A stretch of 64,000 nt of DNA, taken from Crotalaria pallida (lineage: Eukaryota; Streptophyta; Magnoliopsida; Fabales; Fabaceae). Below are positions 48,220 to 61,105 of the stretch, in pieces. The first letter of the stretch is position 1. Each line of letters opens with the position of its first letter. Location of the stretch: contig CM075651.1 of assembly GCA_037953625.1 (NCBI GenBank), positions 156,001,501-156,065,500 on the forward strand. Direction: 5' to 3'. The position numbers were made by a program, and so were the translations under genes. The notes beneath the pieces were generated by a model. The model had not been told where the DNA came from. It did not search any database and saw only the letters and a program-made list of their open reading frames with translations.

Positions 48220-49279
48220 AATCAGAGACCACTAAATTACTCAAAATGATGGCATTGCCTTACTTAAGAATGATTTAGAATAATATCAGGTTGCAAACAA
48301 TTTATAGCCGAGAAACATGGAGAGGGAAGGCTTGGATGACTTGCTGTTGGGGAGACTTGGACTTGTTACACTCCAACTTGGGCAATTTTTGCTTCCATGA
48401 CGTATGAGTTTGGTTTGGGAGGAAATTATGGAAAAGCTTTGGATCCAAACGTTGAGAGAGAACTTCAGAGTTGTTCTTCGAACTTGTTAGTACAGTGAAA
48501 CGCAAGGGGATCCACCAAACAAAAAAAATGTTAGCATTGACTTATTCATAGAGCCAAATTTATCATAAATTACATATATTTCATATTTAATTCCTTTGAT
48601 TGACTTATGCATTAATAGCATTCTGACTGCAAGAGCTAATCAACCAACAATAACCACGCTAAATTTGCTACTAATAATATATAAAAAAACAGTGCCTAGC
48701 CATCTTTCTCCTTCCAGTCTCGCATAGTATATTACCTTTGGTTGAGAGATCAACTGATTGGTACCAGCTTTGGTGCTTTCCATTGCCCCCTTTTTATTAA
48801 TTTTTTAATTCCTAAACTCTGCTGTGCTCATAACATCAAGCAAACAATTCTTTTGTGAATAAAAAGGCTTTAAAAAAAATAAGTTGCATCTTAGCACTCA
48901 ATTTTATATTATTTTTTGCACTACCTGGTCAGAGTTAAATGTTCCACCTTGGATTTGTGGTCATTTGTATCATACTGCACTACGTCATGTATACTGGTAT
49001 CTAAATTCAGTTTCTAGAGTATAAATTGGTTTAGATGAACTCATTAGGAAGTCATGTTATTTTGCAAAGCATAAGAAAACATGGAAACTACTACAAAAAC
49101 ATTTCGGATTAATGTTTCTCTTAAATGATGGAAATTATCCCAAGTATTCACCAAATTATTGGTAGGACTAGGACTTTCAGAACAGGAAAACTATAAAACA
49201 AATCTAGTACAAAACTTAAGACATTCACCAAATAGGATGGAGATTTTGCATGTTACTTTACGTGACCATCGTGGCAGCA
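48220..49279. other. Intergenic region, no gene seen
   Basis: Upstream of the RLP remnant and downstream of the cupin gene. The short open frame at about 48302-48505 has no recognisable features and was not called. Confidence 0.5.
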
Positions 49280-49714
49280 TCAATCATCATCACCATATGC
49301 TCGGAAACTATATCGTTCTTGATATGGACCATTGAACCATAGATCAGCCTCAAACCACTTTGGGTACCTGACTAAGTCTCCTGCCAAAAACTGCATGAAA
49401 CGCTCGCTCCCTTCAGGCACAACTCTCACTTCGCCTTCTTCTATGTACACCAGTTGGTCCACCTGCCAGTCCCAGGGCAACCTGCTTTTCCCAGTTTTCC
49501 ACACTGACCATCTCGAAACTCCAAGCTGAGCTAGCCTTTCAGGAGAAACTTTTCTTTCCACCTTCACATTGTACAATTCCTCCAAGGATTTCTCCATCCT
49601 CGTTGCTTTTACACGACACTGACTCATTGAAGCATTACCTGACTTTCTAATTTCCCGGGTACTGATGTTGACAGGGGAATACATGAAGGTTGATGTTGTG
49701 AACAAGCTTGCCAT
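49280..49714 (-). CDS. RmlC-like cupin protein, probably plastid-targeted
   Basis: A single coding exon of 144 residues. The first 35-40 residues are Ser/Thr-rich and poor in acids (MASLFTTSTFMYSPVNISTR), like a chloroplast transit peptide. The rest is a small Cupin_3/DUF861-type beta barrel: LGVSRWSVWKTGKSRLPWDW, then DQLVYIEEGEVRVVPEG (first cupin half) and FMQFLAGDLVRYPKWFEADL (second half). Family relatives include ureidoglycine aminohydrolase-like cupins, but the canonical metal-binding histidines are not evident here, so catalytic activity is unproven. An acceptor (TTAACAG) sits two bases before the ATG, so a leader exon lies upstream near 50.83 kb. Confidence 0.85.
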   Translation of the reverse strand: MASLFTTSTFMYSPVNISTREIRKSGNASMSQCRVKATRMEKSLEELYNVKVERKVSPERLAQLGVSRWSVWKTGKSRLPWDWQVDQLVYIEEGEVRVVPEGSERFMQFLAGDLVRYPKWFEADLWFNGPYQERYSFRAYGDDD

Positions 49715-49716
49715 GC

Positions 49717-50827
49717 CTGTTAACAGTATAATTCAATACGCTTCCCTTGCTAAATGCTTCAGATCTACAAGATTTTACGAAATTCAAAGACATTCAATTT
49801 TAATGATATGCATAGAATAGAAGATCCAAAAGGAACCAACACATTGGCCTCTTCAACTCACAAGACCAATCAATCCCCCGTTAACTTTTAACTGCCAAGG
49901 AAAAAAATATATTAAAAAGAAGCTAAATATCTGTTGAATTTACAGTGCAAGTGTTCTTACGGAGCTTAGCGCTCAATCTCAATCCTCCCCCATTTGGACT
50001 TGTTTGTGTAATCATGTCATGGTTATTCATGTGTAAATGGGATGATAATGAATTACTATCCCACTAACAACCAATACATGTGAATGTGATTTAACCAATA
50101 ATATGTACATCATCAACTGATATAAAACATGGTGTTCAAAAATGTTGAGAAAATTAAAACTCCTAATGCTATTCATGAATGCTTACAAACAAATAACAGA
50201 TCTCACTTTATATCTACACAACTTTCACCATGTAATTACAACTAGTCTCATCTCATTTGCTGCACATTTACACTTTATCACCTCGCTGTGACGAGACGCT
50301 GCATCTTATAGTTGTAACACACAACACTGTAATGGATATTTGAAAAATCAAAACAAAACGTAAAATCATCAATCTAGCCGTTGTTGTATTCTAGTGTAGC
50401 TACTAATTGTCAATCACCTATAAAAAATTGAGGTATCATATTATTTTAGGGAAGCTATTGGCTCCAATAAGTAGCTCAATTGATAAAGGTGAGGAACAAA
50501 AACAGCAAGCACTTGGGTTCAAACCTAAGCAGCTAGCTGCCCAAATTTGAAAAACTTTTGACTATAAAAAACAATCACACATTTAATTCTCTGATTAGAA
50601 CCCCAATCAATTTAACCCTACTAAGATAGATAACTGATTCATTCCCATATTTGTAAATCTTAAAAAAAAAAAAAAATAAAATAAAAAAAAATCCACACAC
50701 ATACACATACACATACACTTGATAAAGATAAAGCTCCAAGTGTTTTATCAAAATTCAGAATATAACAAAACAAGGAAGAAGAGTGTGAGTTGGAAAAGTA
50801 AAACTCACAACGGTTTGAAGCTTTACC
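49717..50827 (-). other. Probable 5'UTR intron of the cupin gene
   Basis: On the minus strand, AATGTACAG followed by GTAAAGC makes a donor at 50827-50826, and TTAACAG at about 49717 is the acceptor just before the ATG. The intron holds a SINE-like element and a poly-A tract near 50655-50690. Inferred, without transcript evidence. Confidence 0.5.
50460..50580 (+). repeat. tRNA-derived SINE-like element
   Basis: GTAGCTCAATTGATAAAGG near 50471 matches a tRNA A-box and D-arm. GGGTTCAAACC at 50515-50525 is a near-perfect B-box about 45 bases later. An A-rich tail follows. It lies in the cupin leader intron. The parental tRNA was not determined. Confidence 0.6.
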
Positions 50828-50899
50828 TGTACATTAAAAAAAAGCGATGGATTTGAAGATTCAGTGAAAGGTTGGCTTCGTGCTCATAAACCCTTTCTG

Positions 50900-52281
50900 G
50901 GTGTTGAGGTTTATCCGAAAAAGTTTAAACCTTTGCCAATTGCCATTGCATATCTATCGCTGGACTCTCCATTCCATATCTAGGATGTAGACACGTGGCA
51001 AGGTAATAAATCAACGGTGGGGATTAAAAAAAACATAAATAACCTCGATTCCTTCTCATACAGCATTATAAGGGGATGAGGCAATTTTATTATTTTTAAT
51101 TTTTTTAATAAATTATTAATTTGAGTTTTTAATCACAGCCATTCAAATTTTAGTTTGCCACATGTCTCCATCCCAGCTTAGGAATGGAGAGTTCAGTCCC
51201 TCATAAACTGGAACTGGAGAGTGGAGAGGATACAGATTCTCTCTCTCTCTCTCTCTTTTTTCCAGTTCCAAAAAAAATTATGTATATTAAATTAACAATT
51301 TAATAATTTAATTTAATAATATAAAAATCTTAACCAGTTTTACTTGCCCATAATATATAGTATAACTAATTTCATAATTCATCATATTTATTTCTACAAA
51401 ACTTTAGATTAATTTTGTGGGTATTGTTGGTTCAAAAATACAATATGCAAAAACTTGTATGGAGAATCTAAATCCACTAATTCCAATATTTTAAATTCAT
51501 CATTTTTCAAGATAAAATTATATATATTTTAACTAATGCCTTAAAGACATTCTTTAGCATTTTTCTAATCTTATTCATAATTCATAATCTCTTTGTTTAA
51601 AAAAATTAGTTAAATATTGAAAACTTAAAAAAAATAATAAAAAAAACAAGCCTTCAATGTTTAATTCACTAAATTAATCAATAAAAAAATTAATCATTTA
51701 ATTCATATTTATTTATTATCCAATCATAAATTAGGTAATATAAGTTTTATTTTTTATTCATTACTATAGTCTACAAGGGAGTAATAGATAAATTTATGGA
51801 AATTATATTGTTTAATGGTTCTTTAAATAAAATTGCACTGATAGTTAAGATTTAAGAAAGTTGTTCGATAAATACATTTAATTAACGTGAAATAATATAT
51901 TTTGAAATTTTCAATACAAATTAGGAGGATAGAATTTTAATATTAAAATATTTTTTTAAAATTTTAAGAAATATAACTACCCTACTTAATTCTTAATCCG
52001 TGTGATATATAAGTATAGTAGTAGTATTAGTATAAAAACTCTGGAAAAACATAGGCTATTTATCATTTTCTTTTTTTATTTTCTAGAAAGAAAGAGAAGA
52101 AACTACAAAGACGGTTTATGTGGTTAAACGTGTTCAGTTGTGGTGCGCAAATTCGTTGTCTTTTATTTACTGATAAAACGAAACAGAGACCAAAAGCAGG
52201 AGTTGCTTTACTTCTATTGCTCCATTGTTTATCATCCATCATTTTATTTTATTATTATTATTATTTTGAGTTTCAGTTGTT
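50900..52281. other. Divergent intergenic region (cupin and FAD-protein promoters)
   Basis: It lies between the cupin leader exon and the start of the FAD protein. A (CT)n run lies at about 51238-51256, followed by very AT-rich DNA, and a (TTA)n run at about 52248-52266 just ahead of the FAD-protein ATG. No further gene is seen. Confidence 0.5.
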
Positions 52282-55200
52282 ATGTTATCACTTCAGCTTC
52301 AACCCATCAATGGTATATCTCAGTTTCCACAGAATAAGATATGTGGCAGAAGAAGAGCCCTCATTTGGAGAACACAAGCTGTTCCATCCAGAACCCAGGT
52401 ACCAAATTTCTGATATATGTTTATGTTATGCCATGCAGTTCTAATGAAGATTGGCATTTTAAATTTAGTTCTTTTATTTATTTTAGAGGATAATGGAGAG
52501 TGTTTCTGTGAGTGGAGGAGAAGTTGGTGGTGCTGGTGGAGCTTACTCATATGAAGCCTTGAAGAGATTGGACCAGCTTTGGTCAAGCATATGCTCAACT
52601 CAAGAAGGTGCATTCATGATTTTCATTTTGTTTAATGTTTCCAATATTTTAAGAAGGAAGTGTTTAAAACAAAGATTTTAGTAATAAACAAAAAATGAGT
52701 ACTATAACATAATTTTTTTTTTTTTTTTTTTTAAAGTTCATGCTAACGGGTGCCTTAAGGATATCGGTTAAGAAATACAAAGGGTATGTTTACATCGGAA
52801 AATAAGACAATGTTTATTGATGTATTAAACGCAACAGTTTTCAATATGAAGTAATCATTATTTATTCCTTAACTAATGCCATTAGGACACTGATTATATT
52901 TGCATTTTTTTAATTATTAATTAACAAAAGCATATATGGAATGAGATTGAAATTAGAAGAAAACAATTCAAACAGTACCCTCTTATATGTGCAGAAAGTT
53001 CTCTCTATATTTTGGTGGTAAAATCTAATATAGTATATATTTATAGTGCAGTTGTGCAAAAACCTCAGCAAGTTGTTTCTACCATTCCAAGCTTGTATAG
53101 CACATCTGATGTGGCTGACAAAGCAGAAGGCTCATATGATGTGTTAGTGTGTGGAGGCACTCTGGGAATCTTCATTGCCACTGCCTTGATCGCCAGAGGC
53201 CTTCGAGTTGCCATTGTGGAAAGAAATGTACTGAAAGGGGTATGTTATTAGCTGCATCGAGACATTAATCCCAGTGAGAAAAGTGTTGATAGATTCTTTG
53301 AATGATCAAATTAATTTGTCTGTGTTGTTTTGATGAATATTAGAGAGATCAAGAATGGAATATATCAAGAAAGGAGCTTTTGGAACTTGTAGAAGTTGGA
53401 ATCCTGGAAGAAGATGATATTGAAAGGGTCACATCAGCAAAGTTCAATCCTGTAATTCCTAAACTTCTTCAGTTTAGTTGCCAATCTCTATGTAGCAAGA
53501 ATCATCTCAATTAGGTATTTCTCCATAACTAATGTCTTGAAGTCGATTCGAAGATACATCACATGCCTAAACACACCGAAAGATTGTTGATAAGGAGGCC
53601 TTGTTTGTTACAATTGACAGAATTCCAAGAACACCGTGTACAGGAGATTAAGTTTTCTTACAACTAGCACTTATTACCTAACATTATCAAAAATTAGTGT
53701 GTCATCTACTTATTAACAGATTAATTTATCTGCAAGTCCCAACAATTTTTATTTTTTATGTAAACTTATATAGTAGAAACTCGATGAAGCTTACAATATA
53801 TAGAAAAATGAACGACCCTGGTAGTCTTACTCTAATTTTGTTGCATAACAGTAACATATAAATTTTAATGGTTAATTAGTGGTCTATTATTATTCTTCCT
53901 TTCCCCGAATATCAAATTAAAATACTTTGGTTTGTTATACATGTCACATGTGTTTCTATCATGGTACGTATGAAAGTGGTGAAGATCATGTTAGACTTGG
54001 GATTAAATCATTAAATCGTTGAATACTTCTTATCAACTAACTTCTTTTTTGTGATTTCATGGATTATGCAGAATAGATGTGGATTTGAAAGGAAAGGGGA
54101 TATATGGGTCGAGGATATTCTTAACCTCGGTGTTTCGTCAGTTTCCTTCCTATAAAATGATTTGATATTACCAGTAAAGAATTGGAATATTTTATGTCTT
54201 GGATTTCATTATGAACAAATAATTTTATCTATGTTCTTAGCTAGTTAATAATTTTCTTTTACATATGCTTCAGTATTTTGCATGCCCACATCAAGAGAAG
54301 GAAGAAATTTTTTCGTAATAATGATAGGTCTAGTGTGTTGAAGTAGCATTAGTAAGAATAGTGCTAGCTGATGTAAAGAAAAACTGGAAATATTTTGATG
54401 AATGCTTCCGAAAATTTGTTACTATTGAAGTTGAAATCCTTATCAGGCCAGTGACGCTATTATACTTCAATGCATGGATAACAATTATGAATGCCTATGT
54501 AGGCTTTACTCTCATAAACATGCATATTTTTTTACGCTATGCATGCAATTTACAATGAAGTATTTTGAGTATAAAATTTAGTATTCTGTTGGAGATCTAA
54601 ACCTTGCCTCTGGTAGTTATTTTATCCTAGCTGTTTTTCTTATATACCATTGCAGACCTCTAAAGCTTATAGAGATTGTAAAGGAACGTTTTATCTCCCT
54701 TGGTGGAGTCATCTTTGAGGATTGCAGCGTCTCCAGCATTGATGTTTATGACAATGTTGCGGTGAGTTTACTTTGTACAACTAGTTATTCTAATGCAACC
54801 TTAAGTGTCAGTATGTCCCTAATCATATCATTGATGTATTGTCATAATTGGTCAATTTTCTAGATATCTTCAGTTTATAAACAACTCCTAACTGGAAATA
54901 AGCAGCAAAGGGTTTCATTGAGAAAGTTACGCAGTAGATTGAGATGGGACTAGGAATTGTTAAATGGGGACTCCTACATGAAGAATGGAAGGATAGAATA
55001 TATGAACTTAACATTAAAATGAGAATTTTAAATTACGAATTAACAATGGAACAGGAGAATTATGGTGTTTGATTCCTAGATACTATGTATATCTCATACC
55101 TAGATACAATTTTACTAATAGATATAGCCAAATGCAAATTGACTTTTGGAGAAATCAATTTTTTAAATGATAAAGAAGCATGAACACATGTATCAATTTC

Positions 55201-58200
55201 CTTTTCAGGTTCTGAAACTTTCCGGGGACAAAATCTTGTCATCTCGTCTTATAATTGATGCCATGGGGAACTTCTCCCCTGTTGTAAAACAGGTCAGGAT
55301 TGTATATCTACTTGTTGTTGCATTCAAACCGATAGCCTATGATTTCATCAAGTAATTATCATATTCATATGGGATGTGCACCTTTGTATAACTGTGAGTG
55401 TGCTCATATTGCATATGAATTGTCCTCGAATAAGATATCAGAAAATCCTCTGTTGTATGTTTTGTTATGCATATGTAGGACACCTTAACTTGCATATGAA
55501 CATGCACCGTCATTTTTTATGCATCCAATATTTGTTAAATAGTCAGCCAATTAAGCTCCTAAATGATAAGACTGAGAGCATGGACCAATTCTCTTTCATC
55601 CAATGTTATTGATTGAATTCTAACTAGAATGAGACTAACAATTCCCTTCACACTAGAATGAGACTAACAATTCCCTTCACATAATAAAAATTTAAATTCA
55701 CAAAAGTACTCCATATGCCAATTTGTTTTGATGAAAGATACACAAGTAACTATGGAATACTACAACCTTTTTCCTGAAGCTTCTTTCCAGTGTCACTTGC
55801 AATTATTTTTCAGATAAGATGTGGGAGGAAGCCTGATGGTGTTTGCCTTGTTGTTGGAACTTGTGCACGTGGCTTTAAAAATAACTCCACTAGTGATGTC
55901 ATATACAGCAGTTCATCAGTCAAGAAAGTTGGAAATTCAAAAGCACAATATTTTTGGGAGGTAAACTTTTATTAATAGAATAATATCCCCATGTTTTATT
56001 TTTAGGCTTTTCACTGAAATCTTCACAGGCATTTCCAGCTGGCTCGGGTCCTTTGGATCGTACTACTTATATGTTCACTTATGTAGAACCACAGCCAGAA
56101 TCTCCAAAATTGGAGGAATTATTAGAAGAGTACTGGGATTTGATGCCAGAATATCAGGCTAGTTTTCTTTTCTTCTTTAAGTTTTGTGATCTCTGTTGGT
56201 TTTTCCATTCTGCATTACATTCTTATCCTCCTCTTGTTTGTACTTCCCCTCATTTTTCTCCAATATTTTTTTTTTCCTTTGGAAAAGCTAGGTATAACAT
56301 ATTTTTTTCAATTTCTTTTCTTAACCACCAAACTAGAATCTGGTCAGTGACTGTATGTGCATCAATTATCAAGTCCTAAAATTTTTTGTGTACTTTAATG
56401 CTATGACGCCGATCCATTTTAGTTATGCATGGCATATTATGTTTGCCTTTTATCTCTTTATTCTTTAAAGTTTCTAAGCATTCAGTTATGTAGTGATTAT
56501 GCTAACCTATGAAGTTAATGTTCTTTAAATCCTTCATATTTCTTTTGTACAGTCATATAGGCTACAAAACATCTAAAGTTACCATCTATACTCCTGTGTT
56601 CAGTTTTTCTGCTCTGCTTAATTAATGTCAATTTGCAAATTTTTGTTTGTCAGGGTGTTTCACTTGACAATTTAGAGATCCTGAGAGTTATCTACGGCAT
56701 CTTTCCCACATATCGCGACAGGTAGTAATGTGTATTACTAATACTCTATTAGATGATGTACTTATGAATTAATTAACCTGTGTTAGAATTCCAATGACAC
56801 ACATTCACACACAATATACCTGTATGGGCTGTATCCATCTGTCAAAGTACTCCATTAACCTTTATGTGGAAATAAATATAAACCATCCAGCTTATTGCTT
56901 ACAGACATGTAGTATTTCACATCAGAAAATTATTATCTTTTAACCTTACTAGTTATCTTCCTCTGCTTTACATTTCCAGTTTTCGGTGAAGTTTGTCTTA
57001 ATTTTATTTCACACCTTATTAATTATATCCTTGATTATCATTTCATTTAAAATATGACTCCTTACATTGTTGGTATGGAGCACCTAACAGCCCGCTACCA
57101 GCCGCTTTTGGTAGAGTTTTACAGGTAAATTATATTTTATACTTTTGAAGCCTCTATCAAATTAAGCCATATCATATAAGTTCTGTCAAAGTGATGTTAA
57201 AGCAGCGAATCTTCATTCTCTGTAGTTTGGCGATGCTAGTGGCATACAGTCACCCGTTTCCTTTGGTGGTTTTGGGAGCTTGACCAGGCACCTAGGGAGA
57301 CTTTCGGCTGGTATGTATGCCTTTCTGTGAAACTACTTCTGGAGTATATATTCTTAGAGTGGTTGAGGAAATCCGTCATCATGTTGTTGGAGAAGATTCA
57401 TTTGTTTTTCGATCTGTTACTTTGAATCTATTGATCTATTAGTTTTTTCTGAGTTTCGGTGGAACTCCCCACATCCATTTTTCTTTTACCTTTTCTTCTG
57501 TCTTTAGCAACATTAGAATAGTATGTAAATATCCTGATACGGTAAAAATTGTTGTGGCATAATTTGATTTGTGTTGTTATTATAACGAGTAACAACTAAC
57601 AACAAACTGATGAAGAATAGCAAAAATATTGTACTAATAATCTATTTCCCTTTTCAATTTCCTGTAATGAAGGAATACATGAAGCAATCAATGGTGATTA
57701 TCTTGACTCATACAACTTGTCTCTGCTGAACCCATACATGGTAGTACTTTTCTACATTTCTTAAAGGTTTCACTGTTTTTGCAACAACTGTACATCAAAC
57801 CTGAGTAACTGACCAAAGAGTTTGTATAATACACAGCCCAACTTAAGTGCATCATGGTTGTTCCAAAGAGCAATGTCAGCAAAACAACAGTCCAATGTTC
57901 CTGCGGATTTCATTAACGAACTTCTTTATGCCAATTTTAACTGTATGCAGGTAGTTTACCTTTCTCATGACTGACATTATTTTTATTTTCTCTCTTACGC
58001 TTCAATCTCATCGTTCACTTTTTTCAGCGACTTGGAGATCCAGTGCTCCGACCCTTTCTACAGGTGAAATTCTTAGTCTCTGTCTGTATATGTTTTTTGT
58101 TTATGATATGTTCTTTACAACTTACAAGTGATATAAATGATTAAGACTAGGAGCAATATCATCGTTAAACCCTGGAATAATGACTTTCATGAGAAATCTT

Positions 58201-58826
58201 ACATTATTACTACAGGATGTTGTACAGTTTGGTCCACTTTCTAAGACTTTGGGCCTGGTTATGTTAACCAAGCCTCAAATACTACCATCAATATTCAAAC
58301 AGGTAACTCACTCAAGAGTTTATTATCTATCACTGTCTTTTTTTTCCCCCATAAGACTGATATCTAAAAACTTCTACCTGAGTTGACACTCAGAAAAGGT
58401 AAACTATATGTGGAACATTTTTTTCACATATTATCAACACTGGCCTTAATTAGGGAAGTAACATTTTCAAAATAAGGTAAATTATTTCATGTTCCAGGTT
58501 GGTGTTCCTGTGCTTCTTGATTGGTCTAGACATTTTCTAATGCTTGGCTACTATACCTTTCTCTCGACCTTTGCTGATCCTGTTGTGAGGTAAGAATCTT
58601 TTCAAGGTCCTTTCTGAAACAACTATCAGTGTCTTTATTTATTCATCAAGCACATAGGTCCAATAATTACACATGTGGAAACCTTTGGAACCTATCTCAT
58701 GTACTATCACATGTTTCTTGTATTGCAAGGCCATTCTTAAATAAACTACCATCAAAGACGAGTTTCCAATGGAAGCGGTATCTAGAGGCTTGGAAGTATG
58801 GAGCTGGTCTTGATTACAAACTATAG
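52282..58826 (+). CDS. Lycopene beta/epsilon cyclase-like FAD-dependent oxidoreductase
   Basis: Eighteen exons encode 581 residues: 52282-52398, 52487-52607, 53052-53239, 53344-53451, 54072-54136, 54656-54761, 55209-55292, 55814-55960, 56029-56157, 56654-56721, 57091-57124, 57226-57310, 57673-57740, 57837-57950, 58028-58063, 58216-58302, 58498-58589 and 58730-58826. The N-terminus (MLSLQLQPINGISQFPQNK, then an Arg-rich stretch) looks like a chloroplast transit peptide. A Rossmann FAD-binding motif follows near residue 100 (DVLVCGGTLGIFIATALI, ending in an acidic E of VER). Later blocks are WNISRKELLELVEVG, LIIDAMGNFSPVVKQ, VLQFGDASGIQSPVSFGGFG and a C-terminal LEAWKYGAGLDYKL. The family is a conserved plastid flavoprotein related to lycopene cyclases; its reaction is not known to me. 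Intron 9 has a GC donor. The first exon frame was chosen because it gives phase-0 joining and a transit-like leader. Confidence 0.9.
55623..55680. repeat. 29-bp perfect tandem duplication
   Basis: Two identical copies of a 29-bp unit starting ACTAGAATGAGACTAACAAT lie back to back in intron 7 of the FAD-protein gene. Probably a recent slippage or repair duplication. Confidence 0.95.
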
Positions 58827-59715
58827 CAAGTTAGCAACTACTTTTACACATTATGCAGAGCAACATAGGAAATAGGGATGAAGATGTGGCATTTGTGTGT
58901 TTGGGATGACAGTCTTATAGGTTATTTGGTCGATTATATCTTAGTGATACAATCAAAAAGCTTATAAGGTTACTTGGTGAAAAAAAAAAATTATAAAGTT
59001 GTTTGGTGAAAAAAATAATAATGGATATTATATTTTTTCGGAAGTTAACTATGTGAAGCTATTGCAAATGCTACTTTTCAAAAGCTATAAGCTCTACTAA
59101 TAATAACTAGTCACAGAATTGCATGTGTCAAACAATTTTAATTCAATCAATTATTTATATAATTTTAAACTTTTCCCTGTCTTCGCCTATATAAATTGCA
59201 ATTTCTCAATTATAAGTTAGTAGTTATACATAAATAATAAGGTATCATGATGAGTGGAAACTTGTTGCAATTTTTTTTTAATGATAGGAGATTATCCAAA
59301 TCCCACGGCCAAGCAAAATTGCTCGTAAAATTTGACATCCTTGCATGGTTGTCTCACAAAATTGTCAAAGGAAATGGCAAAACATTGTTTTGTCTCTAAC
59401 AATACTTTGAATCTATTGATTGTCATCATATTGATGTCATGAATGACGTGATTCTGAATTTTGATTGTTTATTCCCAAATTATGGATTTGGTGATGAATC
59501 TAAAAGTGGTTGAGTGTTTTATTCAAAGATTTTCATCCAAGTTCAAAGTCACCTATTTCAATCTCAATGAATCATACTCCCTGATCAAACACCTGTTATA
59601 TAATTTTGAGACCAAACGTTGAATCCACAGAGTTCCTTATGAAATGGAATTCTCACAATAAAAGTTAGGAAAACGAGAACGTATGAGATATGCTACGTGT
59701 CAACGACATTCATTA

Positions 59716-60010
59716 TTTAAAAAAATAAAAAATTCTTGAAAAGATATATCTTATAGACTAACACCATTTCATAATAGTTTTAAAAAAATAAATAATTCAT
59801 GAAAAGTTATATCTTATGGACTAACATTCTTTCATAATAGTGTTTCTAAATATAATTTAAAAAAATAAATTCTAAAACAATACTAATGCACCCGTATAAA
59901 ATAATACATTCTTGAAAAGTTATGTCTTATGAACTAACACAATTTCACAATAGTGTTATTAAACACATTTAAAAAAAAATTCTAAAACACCCTTTCATAA
60001 TAATACTAAT
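59716..60010. repeat. Degenerate tandem repeat, about 3 units
   Basis: Units begin TCTTGAAAAGATATATCTTA, TCATGAAAAGTTATATCTTA and TCTTGAAAAGTTATGTCTTA. Each is followed by a GACTAACA/GAACTAACA and TTTCATAATAG block and an A-rich spacer of varying length. Confidence 0.7.
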
Positions 60011-60704
60011 ATATCTTAACAATTTAAGACTATATATAGTCAAACTCTATATTATATTTTTGAATCCAAATTTTGCAATCAGAGAGCTCCTCACGAAACG
60101 GAGCTTTCACAGAAAAAGTTAAGAAAATAAAAAACAATGATTGAAAATATTTAAAAAAAAAAAAAGCTAATGTAACAGTGTAATGTTTTACTCTATAATT
60201 CGGTACAGGTTTAGCGGTGCAATGTTATATTATATTAAAAAGAAAAACCAATATCAATTACTACTAATATTTTTTATTCTTCCAAAATCTAAATTATAAT
60301 TATTATATTATAAAATAATTATAAATTATTATTATCATTATCATAAATGAATAGATAAATCATTTCTTCTTTATTCAATTAATATAAAAAAAATCAAAAT
60401 GTTTAACTTTGATTTAACTTTGATTCTTCATAATAAAATTTATAATCATATAAAAATGTTAATTTATTCTCCAAATATATAAGGAAGATCTCAGATAAGA
60501 AGTATAATTTTTTATTCATATGAAGAAGTACAAAATTTATCAACGAAATAATTTAGATTATTTTTTTACTAGTAGGGTTTAATTTGAACCCTTGCCTTTT
60601 TGTATAATTATTTTTTGCTATTATTTAATAATAACATTTACTTTACAATAAAAAAATAATAATCTTTGCTTTAAAATATTCAATTAAAAAATTTAAATTT
60701 TAAT

Positions 60705-60735
60705 AACCCGTGCCATGCACAGGATTAAGACCTAG
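60705..60735 (+). mobile_element. Candidate Helitron 3' terminus
   Basis: A short GC hairpin, CCCGTGCCATGCACAGG, is followed 8 bases later by CTAG and then T, the CTRR-T layout of Helitron 3' ends. The matching 5' end is uncertain (TCTATATTATA near 60046 is one possibility, though the base before it is C, not A). Confidence 0.4.
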
Positions 60736-60754
60736 TTGCTATCTACGGATTAAG

Positions 60755-60900
60755 GCCATATGGGAGAGAGGGGAGAGTATCCAATGTTCACGGGATGTCA
60801 TTACCTTTTATCATCAATATTACCATTATTTTTAGAAACAGACCAATGAACTAAAAATAATGGTAATATTGATGAGGATACCTTCCCCTCTCTCTCTCTA
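60755..60900. repeat. Foldback with 25-bp perfect inverted repeat
   Basis: 60811-60835 (TCATCAATATTACCATTATT and five more bases) is exactly inverted at 60851-60875 around a 15-base loop. Outside it, GGGAGAGAGGGGAGAGTATCC on the left pairs with GGATACCTTCCCCTCTCTC on the right. The left arm carries about 28 extra bases. An AT run follows at 60899-60915. Confidence 0.85.
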
Positions 60901-60989
60901 TATATATATATATAGTCAATCACACAAGCTGAAGAAGTACTAAATTGGCAAACTTTTTTTTTATTTTTTAATTGTACTGCCATACTTTT

Positions 60990-61105
60990 TTTTTTTTTTG
61001 GGTTTACATGGGAGATCTGGGACTAGAACCCATGACCTGAAAGAGGGGAAAATCCTAAATGTCCCTGCAGCTACCAACTGGGTTGTCTTACGCGGACTAC
61101 TGCCA
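60990..61105 (-). repeat. tRNA-derived SINE-like element
   Basis: On the minus strand, CAACCCAGTTGGTAGCTG resembles a tRNA A-box and D-loop, and GGTTCTAGTCC at 61019-61029 is one base from the B-box consensus. Poly-T on the plus strand beyond 61000 would be the A tail. Confidence 0.6.

Noticed and set aside
48302..48505. 67-codon minus-strand frame upstream of the RLP remnant
   Set aside because: No signal peptide, repeats or family features, and no good link by splicing to the RLP frame.
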